A DNA stretch of 36,476 nt from an uncultured Candidatus Saccharibacteria bacterium (GTDB lineage: Bacteria > Patescibacteriota > Saccharimonadia > Saccharimonadales > Saccharimonadaceae), in the NCBI GenBank assembly GCA_947306055.1, contig CAMZFK010000005.1, positions 1 through 36,476 on the forward strand. The letters run 5' to 3'. The position numbers were made by a program, and so were the translations under genes. Within the stretch, counting starts at the first letter, position 1; the number at the start of each line of letters is the position of its first letter. Of this stretch, positions 23,646 through 31,776 are shown one piece after another. The notes under the pieces are model-generated. The model searched no databases. It worked only from the letters and a program-made list of their open reading frames with translations, and was not told the origin of the DNA.

Positions 23646-23768
23646 AAAAAGTTCCTTTGGTTATTGTTGATATTTAGTTAGCTAATTGTTAAATAGCGTC
23701 ACCAAATAAATACAAGAATTTGCCTCGGTAGCATTATTAAGTTCACACCGCTACTGTCTTTGGTAACT
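23646..23768 (-). ncRNA. L10 leader (autoregulatory 5' UTR of rplJ-rplL)
   Basis: Minus-strand sequence ACCAAAGACAGTAG, then TTAATAATGCTACCGAGG, matches the conserved core of bacterial L10 leaders (core at about 23722-23766), where the L10-L12 complex binds to repress translation. GTAG pairs with CTAC to form the distinctive stem with its internal purine loop. The promoter lies just upstream. Confidence 0.85.
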
Positions 23769-23774
23769 CCTTTA

Positions 23775-23803
23775 ATTATAGCACACTTTTCGATTTAAGA
23801 CAA
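23775..23803 (-). promoter_or_regulatory. rplJ-rplL promoter (TTGTCT-17-TATAAT)
   Basis: On the minus strand TTGTCT (23798-23803), 17 bases and TGC-TATAAT (23775-23780). The -35 overlaps the stop codon region of the DUF4203-like gene. Confidence 0.75.
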
Positions 23804-24358
23804 GCCTTTTGACGTCGCAAACTGAAAAATTGCCCCCACAGATGCGATCCCTAAGAGGAGTGGGAAATAGTATATTTCGCTACTGATTGGAGTGAGTGTG
23901 AGAATCCCCATCGTCAAGGCGTACGAACCCGCAGCTGCAGTAACTATAATAATCGCCGGCTTCATCATTGCGACCGTAAGCCCTGCCACGATGATGCCTA
24001 TAACGCCGCCTATGGCCAGCGTCTGTATATCTGTCCCAAAATACTGAACTGTAATTATCATTGTCAAGCCGAAACAAATGCCACCGATACAGAGTTTTTC
24101 TATAGTGAAGCCAAGCAATGCTAGTAGTAGACCTCCAGCGATTGGGATTAAATTTTGCCAAAGCCCATTTTCAGAAATTGCTGGCACCATAGAATTTATG
24201 GTTGGGAGCAAATACGTCGTAGCGCGCACGCCGATCAAAAACCAGATGATGAAGAAAGCGATTTTTTTGATACGATAGCCACCGAGAAGTATAGCGAGCC
24301 CCATAGCTAGAAAAACTACGACTTGCCAAGTATCTAATGTCTTAATAGCATCTTCCAT
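23795..24358 (-). CDS. DUF4203-like multi-spanning membrane protein
   Basis: A 187-aa protein starting MEDAIKTLDTW; the longer ORF-track start (24385) lies upstream of the -10 box. Seven or so closely spaced hydrophobic helices rich in Gly and Ile (VVVFLAMGLAILLGG, IPIAGGLLLALLGF, GGVIGIIVAGLTVAMM) recall DUF4203/TMEM198-type proteins. Function unknown. It diverges from the cysteine desulfurase gene, with 46 bases between start codons. Confidence 0.65.
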   Translation of the reverse strand: MEDAIKTLDTWQVVVFLAMGLAILLGGYRIKKIAFFIIWFLIGVRATTYLLPTINSMVPAISENGLWQNLIPIAGGLLLALLGFTIEKLCIGGICFGLTMIITVQYFGTDIQTLAIGGVIGIIVAGLTVAMMKPAIIIVTAAAGSYALTMGILTLTPISSEIYYFPLLLGIASVGAIFQFATSKGLS

Positions 24359-24365
24359 ACGCTTT

Positions 24366-24371
24366 ATTATA
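24366..24371 (-). promoter_or_regulatory. -10 box (TATAAT) of leaderless DUF4203-like gene
   Basis: On the minus strand TATAAT ends 7 bases before the ATG at 24358. Confidence 0.5.
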
Positions 24372-24392
24372 TACCAAAACCGCAAGATAATG

Positions 24393-24398
24393 TATAAT
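24393..24398 (+). promoter_or_regulatory. -10 box (TATAAT) of leaderless cysteine desulfurase gene
   Basis: TATAAT ends 6 bases before the ATG at 24405. This selects MNDFDYL as the start rather than the ATG at 24390. Confidence 0.55.
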
Positions 24399-24404
24399 AT
24401 TTAT

Positions 24405-25568
24405 ATGAATGATTTTGATTATCTTAAACCTGGTGAGGTCTATCTAGATGGAGCATGCCAGAGCCTGAGGCCGCGCGTAGTGGTCGACACTCTAAATAAA
24501 TATTATTACGAGCATAACTCTTGTGGCGAGCGAGTAAAATACAAATGGGGAAAAGAGACTGACGAAAAAGTCGAGATGACCCGCGAAAAAGTTTTGAAAT
24601 ATGTTGGACTTAAAAGCAAGAAGTACACTGTTTCATTCACGCTCAACACTACTTATGGGATTAATCTGATTCTGTCTCAATTAAAGGCCGGCGTATTTGA
24701 TAAAGTGATGACTAGCGAAATTGAGCATAATTCACCATTTCTTTCGACAATCGCCTGTGCTAAACGCCTCAATATCCCACGCGAAGTAATGAAGCGGGAT
24801 GATGATGGCTCCATTAATGTTTCCGACTATGATTTTACTCGCGCCATCGTGGTGGTAAATTGCGCTAGTAACTTCGACGGAAGAAAATTGGGCAATCTTG
24901 ATGAGATTATTAAGGCCGTCCATAAAGCTGGAGGCATCATTATTATCGATGCGGCGCAAGCCATGGCGCATTCCGTAGATGTTCTACGGGGTAAAGAAGT
25001 TGACGCGATTTGTTTCTCAGCACACAAGCTTTACGCTCCATCACTCGGCGTAATTGTCTGGCGAGATGACTTATTAGATAAATTGGATTACGGCTTTGTG
25101 GGGGGCGGGATGGTCGACGACGTAAATGTCGACTCGTTCGTAGCTTCTGCCGAGAATAAGGAGCATCGCTATACAAGATTTGAATCTGGGCTTCAGGCTT
25201 GGGGCGAAATTATTGCACTTGGGGCTGCGCTAGATTGGTTGGATAAGTTACCGAAAAGTGCTTTTTCGAATTTACACAAAAACACTAGTGAGCTTTATCA
25301 ATTTTTAAAGAGCTCTGGTAAGGTTCATTTGGTAAATAATTCAGAAAACCCGACGATGTCATTTTATATTGAAGGTGTCGACTCGCATCTGCTCGGCGAA
25401 GCGCTTTCGCGCGAAAATATTATGGCTCGAACTGGATACTTTTGTGCGCATTATTATCTAGACCACGTCTTAAATTTGCCACCACTAATTCGTTTTTCTC
25501 TCGGTCTACATAATACGGCGGAAGATATCGAAAAGGTCAAAAAAGTACTCGAAAAAGTAATCAACTAA
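24405..25568 (+). CDS. SufS/CsdA-like cysteine desulfurase (class V aminotransferase)
   Basis: A 387-aa PLP enzyme. Key residues are visible: SEIEHNSPFL (His stacking on PLP, about 106), IIIDAAQAMAHS (Asp and Gln holding PLP), CFSAHKLYAPS (Lys forming the Schiff base, about 209), and RTGYFCAHYY (about 344), where the active-site Cys of the SufS group lies. SufS takes sulfur from cysteine for Fe-S clusters or thio-modifications. No SufU/SufE/SufB partner is in the window, so a tRNA-thiolation role or another class V aminotransferase activity remains possible. Confidence 0.82.
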   Translation: MNDFDYLKPGEVYLDGACQSLRPRVVVDTLNKYYYEHNSCGERVKYKWGKETDEKVEMTREKVLKYVGLKSKKYTVSFTLNTTYGINLILSQLKAGVFDKVMTSEIEHNSPFLSTIACAKRLNIPREVMKRDDDGSINVSDYDFTRAIVVVNCASNFDGRKLGNLDEIIKAVHKAGGIIIIDAAQAMAHSVDVLRGKEVDAICFSAHKLYAPSLGVIVWRDDLLDKLDYGFVGGGMVDDVNVDSFVASAENKEHRYTRFESGLQAWGEIIALGAALDWLDKLPKSAFSNLHKNTSELYQFLKSSGKVHLVNNSENPTMSFYIEGVDSHLLGEALSRENIMARTGYFCAHYYLDHVLNLPPLIRFSLGLHNTAEDIEKVKKVLEKVIN

Positions 25569-25581
25569 CGTTTATTTGTGC

Positions 25582-25587
25582 TACAAT
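25582..25587 (+). promoter_or_regulatory. Extended -10 (TGC-TACAAT) of membrane thioredoxin-fold gene
   Basis: TGC-TACAAT lies 9 bases before the ATG at 25597, leaving a leader of about 3 nt. Confidence 0.5.
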
Positions 25588-25596
25588 AGTTGTATT

Positions 25597-26649
25597 ATGG
25601 TGTGTATAGCTGCATTTATTATTTTGGCCGTCATTGGTATTTTCGTGGCGGTGATATCAATCTTTAAGCCAACAGTAGGGAAATCCTACCTCAAGATGTT
25701 TAAGAAGGCTTGGGGATGCCTCTGGAAAAAGGTTCGCTTGCAAAAATGTGAGACCGGCTTTAAGGATGACGTAAAGAATACTCTGCTTAGCCGCGTGATT
25801 GTCAAACATCCTAAGTGGGTAAAACCTCTATCCGCAGTAGTGGAAGTGCTTTCTGTGGTCATTGTAGTCGTAGCCGTTTGGGCTATTTTGACTGCGATCA
25901 AGTCGCTTCTTGCGCTCTGGGCGCTTGGCAGCTGCAATGTGACTACCCCTTCAAAATGCTCGCTCGGAGCAGAAATCTGTTCGATTGATGAAGATGAACC
26001 ATCTAATATATTTGAGGCGACTGGAAGATGGTTTACCGAGTGGGGAGAAATATTTGAAGCTATACCTGATAAATTCCGTACGTACAATACCAGTGATTAT
26101 GATTTTAATTATATTACAGCAAATGATATCGCTGGCGTCGAAAGACCAGTCGCTATCGATATTTTCGATCCGGGTTGCATAGTGTGCCTAGAATCATATA
26201 TTAATCAAAAGAATAGCGGGTTCTTTGATGAATACGAAGTGCACCTTGTGCCATTTGCTATTCAAGATGCAGATGGTTCCTATAAGTTCGAAAACTCTGA
26301 CGTCGTGGTCCGTTATATGTTTGCTGCTGAACAACTCCGTTCAAATCTGGCTATCGAAATCCTTGATAGAATATTTACTAGCAAAGATTCGGAAGGGGTT
26401 CCTTATCAGACTCGATTCAATGACTATTATACAGAGGACGAAGCCGCCTCGACTGTCGAGGGCTGGTTGAAAGAATTCGGAATTGACGATGGAGAAATTG
26501 AAGAAATTCGGAAAGTTGCAAACTACGAAGAGACCACGACTAAGATGTCTGAGAACCGCAACATTATCGAAAATACTTTAAAAGTCAGAGGTATTCCTAC
26601 GATGATTTACGATGGAAAAAAACATACTGGTCTTTGGGCAAAAAAGTAA
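25597..26649 (+). CDS. Membrane-anchored thioredoxin-fold protein with CxxC
   Basis: A 350-aa protein starting MVCIAAFIIL. Two hydrophobic helices (about 2-24 and 80-108) flank a basic cytoplasmic loop. The extracellular part carries FDPGCIVCLESYI (CxxC, about 196) and, near the C-terminus, KVRGIPTMIYDGKKHTGLW, which holds the cis-proline (IPT) of thioredoxin folds. The intervening helical region fits a DsbA-like insertion. It probably acts in disulfide exchange on secreted proteins; the Cys-rich giant protein at 12092-16444 is a possible client. Two further Cys pairs sit just outside the second helix (GSCNVTTPSKC, EIC). Confidence 0.68.
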   Translation: MVCIAAFIILAVIGIFVAVISIFKPTVGKSYLKMFKKAWGCLWKKVRLQKCETGFKDDVKNTLLSRVIVKHPKWVKPLSAVVEVLSVVIVVVAVWAILTAIKSLLALWALGSCNVTTPSKCSLGAEICSIDEDEPSNIFEATGRWFTEWGEIFEAIPDKFRTYNTSDYDFNYITANDIAGVERPVAIDIFDPGCIVCLESYINQKNSGFFDEYEVHLVPFAIQDADGSYKFENSDVVVRYMFAAEQLRSNLAIEILDRIFTSKDSEGVPYQTRFNDYYTEDEAASTVEGWLKEFGIDDGEIEEIRKVANYEETTTKMSENRNIIENTLKVRGIPTMIYDGKKHTGLWAKK

Positions 26650-26677
26650 TTTTTACAACATTTTTAAGCTTATCGGT

Positions 26678-26700
26678 GTTTTTCTGGTGGAAAACTTTTT
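26678..26700 (+). terminator. Probable terminator after the thioredoxin-fold gene
   Basis: GTTTTTC pairs with GGAAAAC (one U-G pair) around TGGT and ends in TTTTT. The stem is AT-rich and so weaker than the others. Confidence 0.6.
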
Positions 26701-26710
26701 AAAAAAATCC

Positions 26711-26742
26711 TTGACTTTATTTTAGCTAAGATATAATATAAT
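26711..26742 (+). promoter_or_regulatory. Promoter region of the unknown-dnaX operon
   Basis: TTGACT at 26711-26716 is followed by two overlapping TATAAT boxes (26732-26737 and 26737-26742), at spacers of 15 and 20 bases. The exact box is uncertain. Confidence 0.5.
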
Positions 26743-26764
26743 ATTAATACTATATTTAGACGGG

Positions 26765-27292
26765 ATGCGAGGAATGTCTGAAATACCAGAAAAACAAATA
26801 AAGAGATTAAGGAGCCTACTTGGTGAGGCCGAGACTAGTTTATCCGCAGCAAAAGAACTTTTGATTTCTATTCTTGGAGATGGAGAGAAGATTTCTGCTC
26901 CGAGAGATACTGTCGTATCCAGTCCAGAAGGTAAAGTTATCGAAGGTATCTTTGATGGGCAGATTATGATTGGGCCTGATGGCAAGAATTATCCAGTCCC
27001 AGCAAATTATGCTTCGAAGTCCAAGCTTGTAGAAGGCGACATCATGAAGCTTACTATTACCGACGATGGCAAATTCTTATACAAGCAGATTGGTCCAGTT
27101 GAGCGTAAGACTGTAATTGGCACGCTCAACCATCACGATGACAAATATTTTGTAGAGGTAGCTGGGCGCGAATATCAGATTCTTTATGCATCAGTGACTT
27201 ATTTTAGACTTCATGAGGGTTCACAGGTTTCTGTGACTATCCCGGCGAATAACGCCGATGCAACTTGGGCTGCCGTTGAGGCCGCTTTGTAA
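26765..27292 (+). CDS. CPR-type conserved protein of unknown function upstream of dnaX
   Basis: A 175-aa soluble protein (or 172 aa from the ATG at 26774). An N-terminal helical segment (about 8-38, QIKRLRSLLGEAETSLSAAKELL) is probably a short coiled coil. Beta-rich parts follow: IEGIFDGQIMIGPDGKNYPVPANYASKSKLVEGD, then FLYKQIGPVERKTVIGTL, and a C-terminal ASVTYFRLHEGSQVSVTIP. From memory I associate this signature with many CPR genomes, where it is left hypothetical. Its stop shares bases with the dnaX start (TAATG), so it is coupled to the clamp-loader gene. Confidence 0.65.
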   Translation: MRGMSEIPEKQIKRLRSLLGEAETSLSAAKELLISILGDGEKISAPRDTVVSSPEGKVIEGIFDGQIMIGPDGKNYPVPANYASKSKLVEGDIMKLTITDDGKFLYKQIGPVERKTVIGTLNHHDDKYFVEVAGREYQILYASVTYFRLHEGSQVSVTIPANNADATWAAVEAAL

Positions 27293-28677
27293 TGAAAGCA
27301 CTATACCGTAAATATCGTCCACTAAAACTTTCCGATGTAATTGGAGAAGAGCAGGTTACTTCTGTTTTATCTAATTCTATCAAGCAAGGGAAGATTAGCC
27401 ATGCTTATCTTTTTATTGGCCCAAGAGGGACCGGTAAGACATCGGTTGCACGTATTTTTGCGCACGAAATAAATGGGTTTCCCTACGAGCTTGAGGACGA
27501 ATATGTCGATATTATTGAAATAGACGGCGCGAGCAATCGCGGCATCGACAATGTCCGAGAGCTTTGCGAGAAAGCCATGGTTTCTCCGACCAAGGGAAAA
27601 TACAAAGTATACATTATCGATGAAGTACATATGCTGACCAAGGAGGCTTTTAATGCGCTCCTTAAGACTTTGGAAGAGCCGCCGAAGCACGTAATTTTTA
27701 TTATGGCTACGACCGATGCATACAAGGTGCCGGTGACGATTACTTCTAGGGCGCAAACTTACACTTTTAAGCTCGCCGACGAAAATACCATGTTTGCTCA
27801 CCTCAAAAAAATCAGCGAAGCGGAGAATATCCAGATTGCTGATGACGCCCTTAGGATGGTAGTAAGGCGCGGTGGCGGATCTTTTAGAGACTCGATTTCT
27901 CTACTTGATCAAATTTCAACTTTATCCGACAAAGAAATCACCAAGGAGATGGTCGAGCTCGCCATGGGCCTACCTGAAGACGAGAAAATCTCTGGATTAA
28001 TCCAAGCGTATTCCTCTGAAAATGTTGTAAATATTACAACATTATTAAAGGATCTTTTCGCTTCTGGTGTAAAAGCTGAAACTATCGCCAGCGAAATGAT
28101 TTTTAATATCATGCAGGGGTCAGATCCAAAGCTTTTTTCTTTACTCGCTAAACTCCCCGAGGTTAAAGCTCCTTTTGCGGAAGCAAAACTCCTCGCCACA
28201 CTATGTAGTAGTCTGACGACAGTTCCAGTTGCTCAAGCTGCAACCACTTACACGCCACCGGTCACGATGGCTCAACCTGCGGTTACGCCACAAAATATTA
28301 ACACCCCAAAGACTACATCTCCTACCACGAGCGTAAATACTGCTAAAAATACTGGCGGCGCGAAGAGCTTCGATTGGGGTAATTTCTTGAATCGAGTCAA
28401 AGAGCTAAATGATGCTATTTATTCACAGCTCAAAAAATCACAATATACATTTTCTGGTGGAGAATTAAAAATCTACCCAAATTCCCAGATTGCGAAGACT
28501 ATCTTGTCTCGCAATAATAATAAAAAAATTTTAGATGATGTTGGTGGTGTAAAAATTACAATCTGCAATAAAGATGAGCAACCTGAAAATACGACGAAAG
28601 ACGCGTTGATTTCTAAGATTTCTGATATAATGGGAGGTGAGGTACGAAATGACGGAGAAGGAGGAAACCCATTCTAA
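27292..28677 (+). CDS. dnaX: DNA polymerase III subunit gamma/tau, without zinc module
   Basis: A 461-aa protein starting MKALYRKYRPLKLSDVIG, with Walker A GPRGTGKTS (about 44), IIEIDGASNRGIDNVREL, Walker B IIDEVHML and sensor 1 MATTDAYKVPVTITSR. The four-Cys zinc module that normally lies between Walker A and IEIDAAS is missing: the segment is only AHEINGFPYELEDEYVD. The usual SRCQ reads SRAQ. Domain III and a short C-terminal region follow a Pro/Thr-rich linker (about 315-360). It loads the sliding clamp in replication. Confidence 0.93.
   Translation: MKALYRKYRPLKLSDVIGEEQVTSVLSNSIKQGKISHAYLFIGPRGTGKTSVARIFAHEINGFPYELEDEYVDIIEIDGASNRGIDNVRELCEKAMVSPTKGKYKVYIIDEVHMLTKEAFNALLKTLEEPPKHVIFIMATTDAYKVPVTITSRAQTYTFKLADENTMFAHLKKISEAENIQIADDALRMVVRRGGGSFRDSISLLDQISTLSDKEITKEMVELAMGLPEDEKISGLIQAYSSENVVNITTLLKDLFASGVKAETIASEMIFNIMQGSDPKLFSLLAKLPEVKAPFAEAKLLATLCSSLTTVPVAQAATTYTPPVTMAQPAVTPQNINTPKTTSPTTSVNTAKNTGGAKSFDWGNFLNRVKELNDAIYSQLKKSQYTFSGGELKIYPNSQIAKTILSRNNNKKILDDVGGVKITICNKDEQPENTTKDALISKISDIMGGEVRNDGEGGNPF
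28626..28642 (+). promoter_or_regulatory. Internal promoter and ribosome binding site for dnaB
   Basis: TGA-TATAAT (box 28626-28631) lies inside the end of dnaX. GGGAGGTGAGG follows, so dnaB can start at GTG 28637 (5 bases from the box, leaderless) or, more likely, at ATG 28649 with GAGG 6 bases upstream. Confidence 0.5.
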
Positions 28678-30019
28678 AGATCCTAGTGGGCGCATACCGC
28701 CACAGGATGTAGTCGCTGAGAAGTCTCTTCTTGGTGCGATTATGCTGTCCGATGAAGTATTCGCAAATGTTTCCACCCTCATCCGTGCAAGCGACTTTTA
28801 CGACGAACGGCATAAACTGATTTTTGAAGCAATGTCGAATCTATACGATAGCCATAGACCTATCGACCTGCTGACTCTTACTGCTGAATTAAAATCTACC
28901 AAAAATCTAAAGACTATTGGCGGAGCACCGTACTTGACTGAGTTATCAAACTTCGTCCCAGCGGCTTCTCATGCCATGGCCTATGCCGAAATTATTGAAA
29001 AGACTTCGACTAGACGTAGGTTGATCAAAGCTGGCACCGAAATCGCCAACAAAGCTTATAGCGACGATGCTGACGCACAGATTTTAATTGGGGATGCCGA
29101 AAGAGAATTATTCAATGTTTCAGATAAGATTGTCCGAAGTGACTATGTGCCGATGGAAGAGCTCCTTGCGGATGCTTTTGACAGAATCGAAGAACTCCAC
29201 AAAAATAAAGGTGCGCTAAGAGGGCTAAAGACCGGTTTCCGTGATTTGGACAAAAAGACTGCTGGCCTTCAACAAGGAGATTTAATCATTATCGGTGCTC
29301 GCCCAGCAATGGGTAAGACCACTTTTGCGCAAAATATTGCCTATAATATCGCCAGTATCAATAAGCGCGGCGTACTATTCTTCTCAATGGAGATGGCTTC
29401 AAACGAAATTATTGAACGCATGATTTCGGATGTATCCGGAGTTGATAACTGGAAAATCCGTACCGGCAACCTTTCTGACGACGAATTTCAAAAAGTCGGT
29501 GATGCGCTCGGAGAAATGGACGAAATCCCAATTTATATTGATGACACCAGTTCGATGACGATTGTAGAGTTACGTAATAAAGCTCGCCGCGCGATGCATG
29601 AACACGATATCGGCGTGATTATTATTGACTATCTCCAGCTTTTGCAGGGTTCTGATCGTTATAAAGGTCAACGTACGCAAGAAGTCACCGAAATTTCGCG
29701 TGGGCTAAAGATTCTTGCCCGCGAACTAAAGGTACCAGTTGTAGCTCTAGCTCAGCTTTCTCGTTCGGTGACTGGTCGTGAAGATCCAAGGCCTGTTTTG
29801 TCCGATATTCGTGAGTCTGGTTCTATTGAGCAAGACGCTGACCTTGTGATGTTCTTGCACCGTCCGGACTACTACCGCCAAAATGACGATAACTATGAAG
29901 AGACACATATCACGGAATTAATTATTGCTAAGCATCGTCACGGCGCAGTCGGAAAGATTGAGCTTTACTTCCACCCAGAATTACTACGTTTTATGTCGCT
30001 CGACAAAACCAGAGAATAA
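28649..30019 (+). CDS. dnaB: Replicative DNA helicase DnaB
   Basis: A 456-aa protein with the N-terminal DnaB domain (RIPPQDVVAEKSLLGAIMLSDEVF) and a RecA-like helicase domain: Walker A GARPAMGKTTFAQ (about 223), FFSMEMASNEI, Walker B VIIIDYLQLLQ, and LAQLSRSVTGREDPRPVLSDIRESGSIEQDADLV with the arginine finger region. Normal length. The start overlaps dnaX by 29 bases; GTG at 28637 is the alternative. Hexameric helicase at the fork. Confidence 0.96.
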   Translation: MTEKEETHSKDPSGRIPPQDVVAEKSLLGAIMLSDEVFANVSTLIRASDFYDERHKLIFEAMSNLYDSHRPIDLLTLTAELKSTKNLKTIGGAPYLTELSNFVPAASHAMAYAEIIEKTSTRRRLIKAGTEIANKAYSDDADAQILIGDAERELFNVSDKIVRSDYVPMEELLADAFDRIEELHKNKGALRGLKTGFRDLDKKTAGLQQGDLIIIGARPAMGKTTFAQNIAYNIASINKRGVLFFSMEMASNEIIERMISDVSGVDNWKIRTGNLSDDEFQKVGDALGEMDEIPIYIDDTSSMTIVELRNKARRAMHEHDIGVIIIDYLQLLQGSDRYKGQRTQEVTEISRGLKILARELKVPVVALAQLSRSVTGREDPRPVLSDIRESGSIEQDADLVMFLHRPDYYRQNDDNYEETHITELIIAKHRHGAVGKIELYFHPELLRFMSLDKTRE

Positions 30020-30023
30020 GTGT

Positions 30024-30029
30024 TATAAT
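30024..30029 (+). promoter_or_regulatory. Extended -10 (TGT-TATAAT) of a leaderless GTG-start gene
   Basis: TGT-TATAAT ends 6 bases before GTG 30036. The only nearby ATG (30034) is followed at once by TGA, so the promoter position decides for GTG. Confidence 0.6.
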
Positions 30030-30035
30030 GGTAAT

Positions 30036-31475
30036 GTGAAGAAAATTATAATTTCTAAACTTTTTTTATACCGTTACCGGTTTATTATCGGGTATATACT
30101 TTTAGGCCTAGCATTTATTGGTTTACTTCTTGCTTTGCCATTATTTGCCCAATACGGCCTTTCTACAGGAGAAATGGAATCCGCCACGAGTTCTTTCAAT
30201 CTCAGTGCCGATGCTCCATTAAATGGCGATTTGGTAGATTTGCCATACCGATTATTACAAAAGCTGTCAATTACATTGTTTGGGCTAACTCCATACGCAA
30301 TAAAATTGCCTAGCATTATTATTGGTCTCTTTTTGGGCTTGCTGTTGATCCTTTTGCTTAATAGATGGTTCAAAAATAACATTTCACTTCTAGCTTCCTG
30401 CCTCGTAGTATTGTCGACTCCATTCCTATTTTTGGCCGGCTCGGGGACTCCGCTAATCATGTTGGTTTTCTGGCCTACGCTTTTATTGTGGCTCGGCTCA
30501 AAGATTCAAGGAGAGAACAAGCCTAGGCCAATTTATTCCTTTATATTCGGCATTGCTTTGCTATTTTCGATCTTTACTCCATACATGTTATATTTTGCTA
30601 TTTTCTGCGTATTTTTTGTATTCATCCAGCCGCATCTTCGCTTTATCGTTAAAAACTTGCCGAGAATACCACTAATAATCCTTGGGTTGTTTGTCCTCGG
30701 CGGGATTGCGACTCTAACTATGAATATCATCAACCAACCATCGACCATCATGGAACTCCTTTTTGCGAAAAACTACGAAATTTCCTCGTTCTTTAGTAAT
30801 ATTGGCGACGGTTTTTCTTTGGTGTGGTCGTGGCGCGGACTAGCTAGTGGCGTATTTTTGGCTCCGCTGGTCGGTCTACCTGTGTTCGCCCTGGTCTTGA
30901 TTGGGCTATTCTCGACGGCTAGAGGATTCTTTGCCTCACGTAATTCTATCGCGTCACTGCTTATTGTCTTTACGGTCGTTATTACCGGCTTTAAGCCAGA
31001 TTCGATCGTCTTTTTACTACTCCCGATTTCAATTCTAACTGCGCATGGTCTAAAATATGCTCTCGAGAAATGGTACGGTCTTTTCCCGGAGAATCCATAT
31101 GCTAGAGTAGCTGCAATCATACCACTCTCCGTATTGTTTGGAGTGATAATCATACCTAGCTTATTGCAATATATTTATGGCTATCGTTATAATCCTAATG
31201 TAGTCAGCGAGTATAATTACGATTTAATCACTATTCGTAAAAATCTTACTAATGAGACGCTCCTAGTGCCCAATAATTATGATTTTTATAAAATTCTAGA
31301 ACATTCCAGCAACATTGAGGTTATCGACGAATTGCCGGAGAGTCCACAAATTCAAAAATTAGCGATTTTGCGCGGCAGAAGCGAAGGGTCGTTATACCAA
31401 CTGGACAAAATAATTACCTCGCCACTCTCGAAAGATTCTGATATAATATATCTATATACTGAAAAAGGAGAATAA
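30036..31475 (+). CDS. Polytopic membrane protein, GT-C-like glycosyltransferase
   Basis: A 479-aa protein with about ten membrane helices and a soluble C-terminal segment (about 400-479). The first helix is followed by an extracellular loop with acidic residues (YGLSTGEMESATSSFNLS) and then RLLQKLSITLFGLTPYAIKLPSIIIG, which recalls the helix 1-2 region of GT-C enzymes (PMT, ArnT, YfhO types). Those use lipid-linked sugars to glycosylate proteins or polymers. The family is uncertain. The ORF track start in dnaB (29925) is rejected. Confidence 0.6.
   Translation: MKKIIISKLFLYRYRFIIGYILLGLAFIGLLLALPLFAQYGLSTGEMESATSSFNLSADAPLNGDLVDLPYRLLQKLSITLFGLTPYAIKLPSIIIGLFLGLLLILLLNRWFKNNISLLASCLVVLSTPFLFLAGSGTPLIMLVFWPTLLLWLGSKIQGENKPRPIYSFIFGIALLFSIFTPYMLYFAIFCVFFVFIQPHLRFIVKNLPRIPLIILGLFVLGGIATLTMNIINQPSTIMELLFAKNYEISSFFSNIGDGFSLVWSWRGLASGVFLAPLVGLPVFALVLIGLFSTARGFFASRNSIASLLIVFTVVITGFKPDSIVFLLLPISILTAHGLKYALEKWYGLFPENPYARVAAIIPLSVLFGVIIIPSLLQYIYGYRYNPNVVSEYNYDLITIRKNLTNETLLVPNNYDFYKILEHSSNIEVIDELPESPQIQKLAILRGRSEGSLYQLDKIITSPLSKDSDIIYLYTEKGE
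31442..31470 (+). promoter_or_regulatory. Promoter and Shine-Dalgarno site of ybaB-recR
   Basis: TGA-TATAAT (box 31442-31447) lies within the last codons of the preceding gene. AAGGAG (31465-31470) is 7 bases before the ATG at 31478. Confidence 0.55.
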
Positions 31476-31477
31476 AA

Positions 31478-31774
31478 ATGGGACAGACGATGGACCAGAT
31501 GAAAATGATTAACCAACTTCGCAAGGCACAAAAAGAACTCAAAAATGAGATTGTAGAGGTCGAGGCTGGGGATGGCGCTGTAGTTGTTCAAATTACCGGC
31601 GAACTAAAAGTTAAAAAAGTAACAATTGACCCTGAAAAAGTCGACCTTGATGATATTCACGAACTTGAACGTTGGATTGAGAATTGTATGCGTGATGGTT
31701 TTGCTAAGGCACAAGAGATTGCTACAGACAAAATGAAACCACTCATGGGTGGCTTGTCTGGACTTGGATTCTAA
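31478..31774 (+). CDS. YbaB/EbfC nucleoid-associated protein
   Basis: A 98-aa protein with the family pattern: N-terminal helix MGQTMDQMKMINQLRKAQKELKNE, beta strands DGAVVVQITGELKVKKVTIDPE, a second helix and a C-terminal Met/Gly tail (KPLMGGLSGLGF). YbaB dimers bind DNA. The order ybaB-recR after a DNA replication gene matches the dnaX-ybaB-recR arrangement of many bacteria, here interrupted by dnaB and a membrane protein. Confidence 0.92.
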   Translation: MGQTMDQMKMINQLRKAQKELKNEIVEVEAGDGAVVVQITGELKVKKVTIDPEKVDLDDIHELERWIENCMRDGFAKAQEIATDKMKPLMGGLSGLGF

Positions 31775-31776
31775 AA

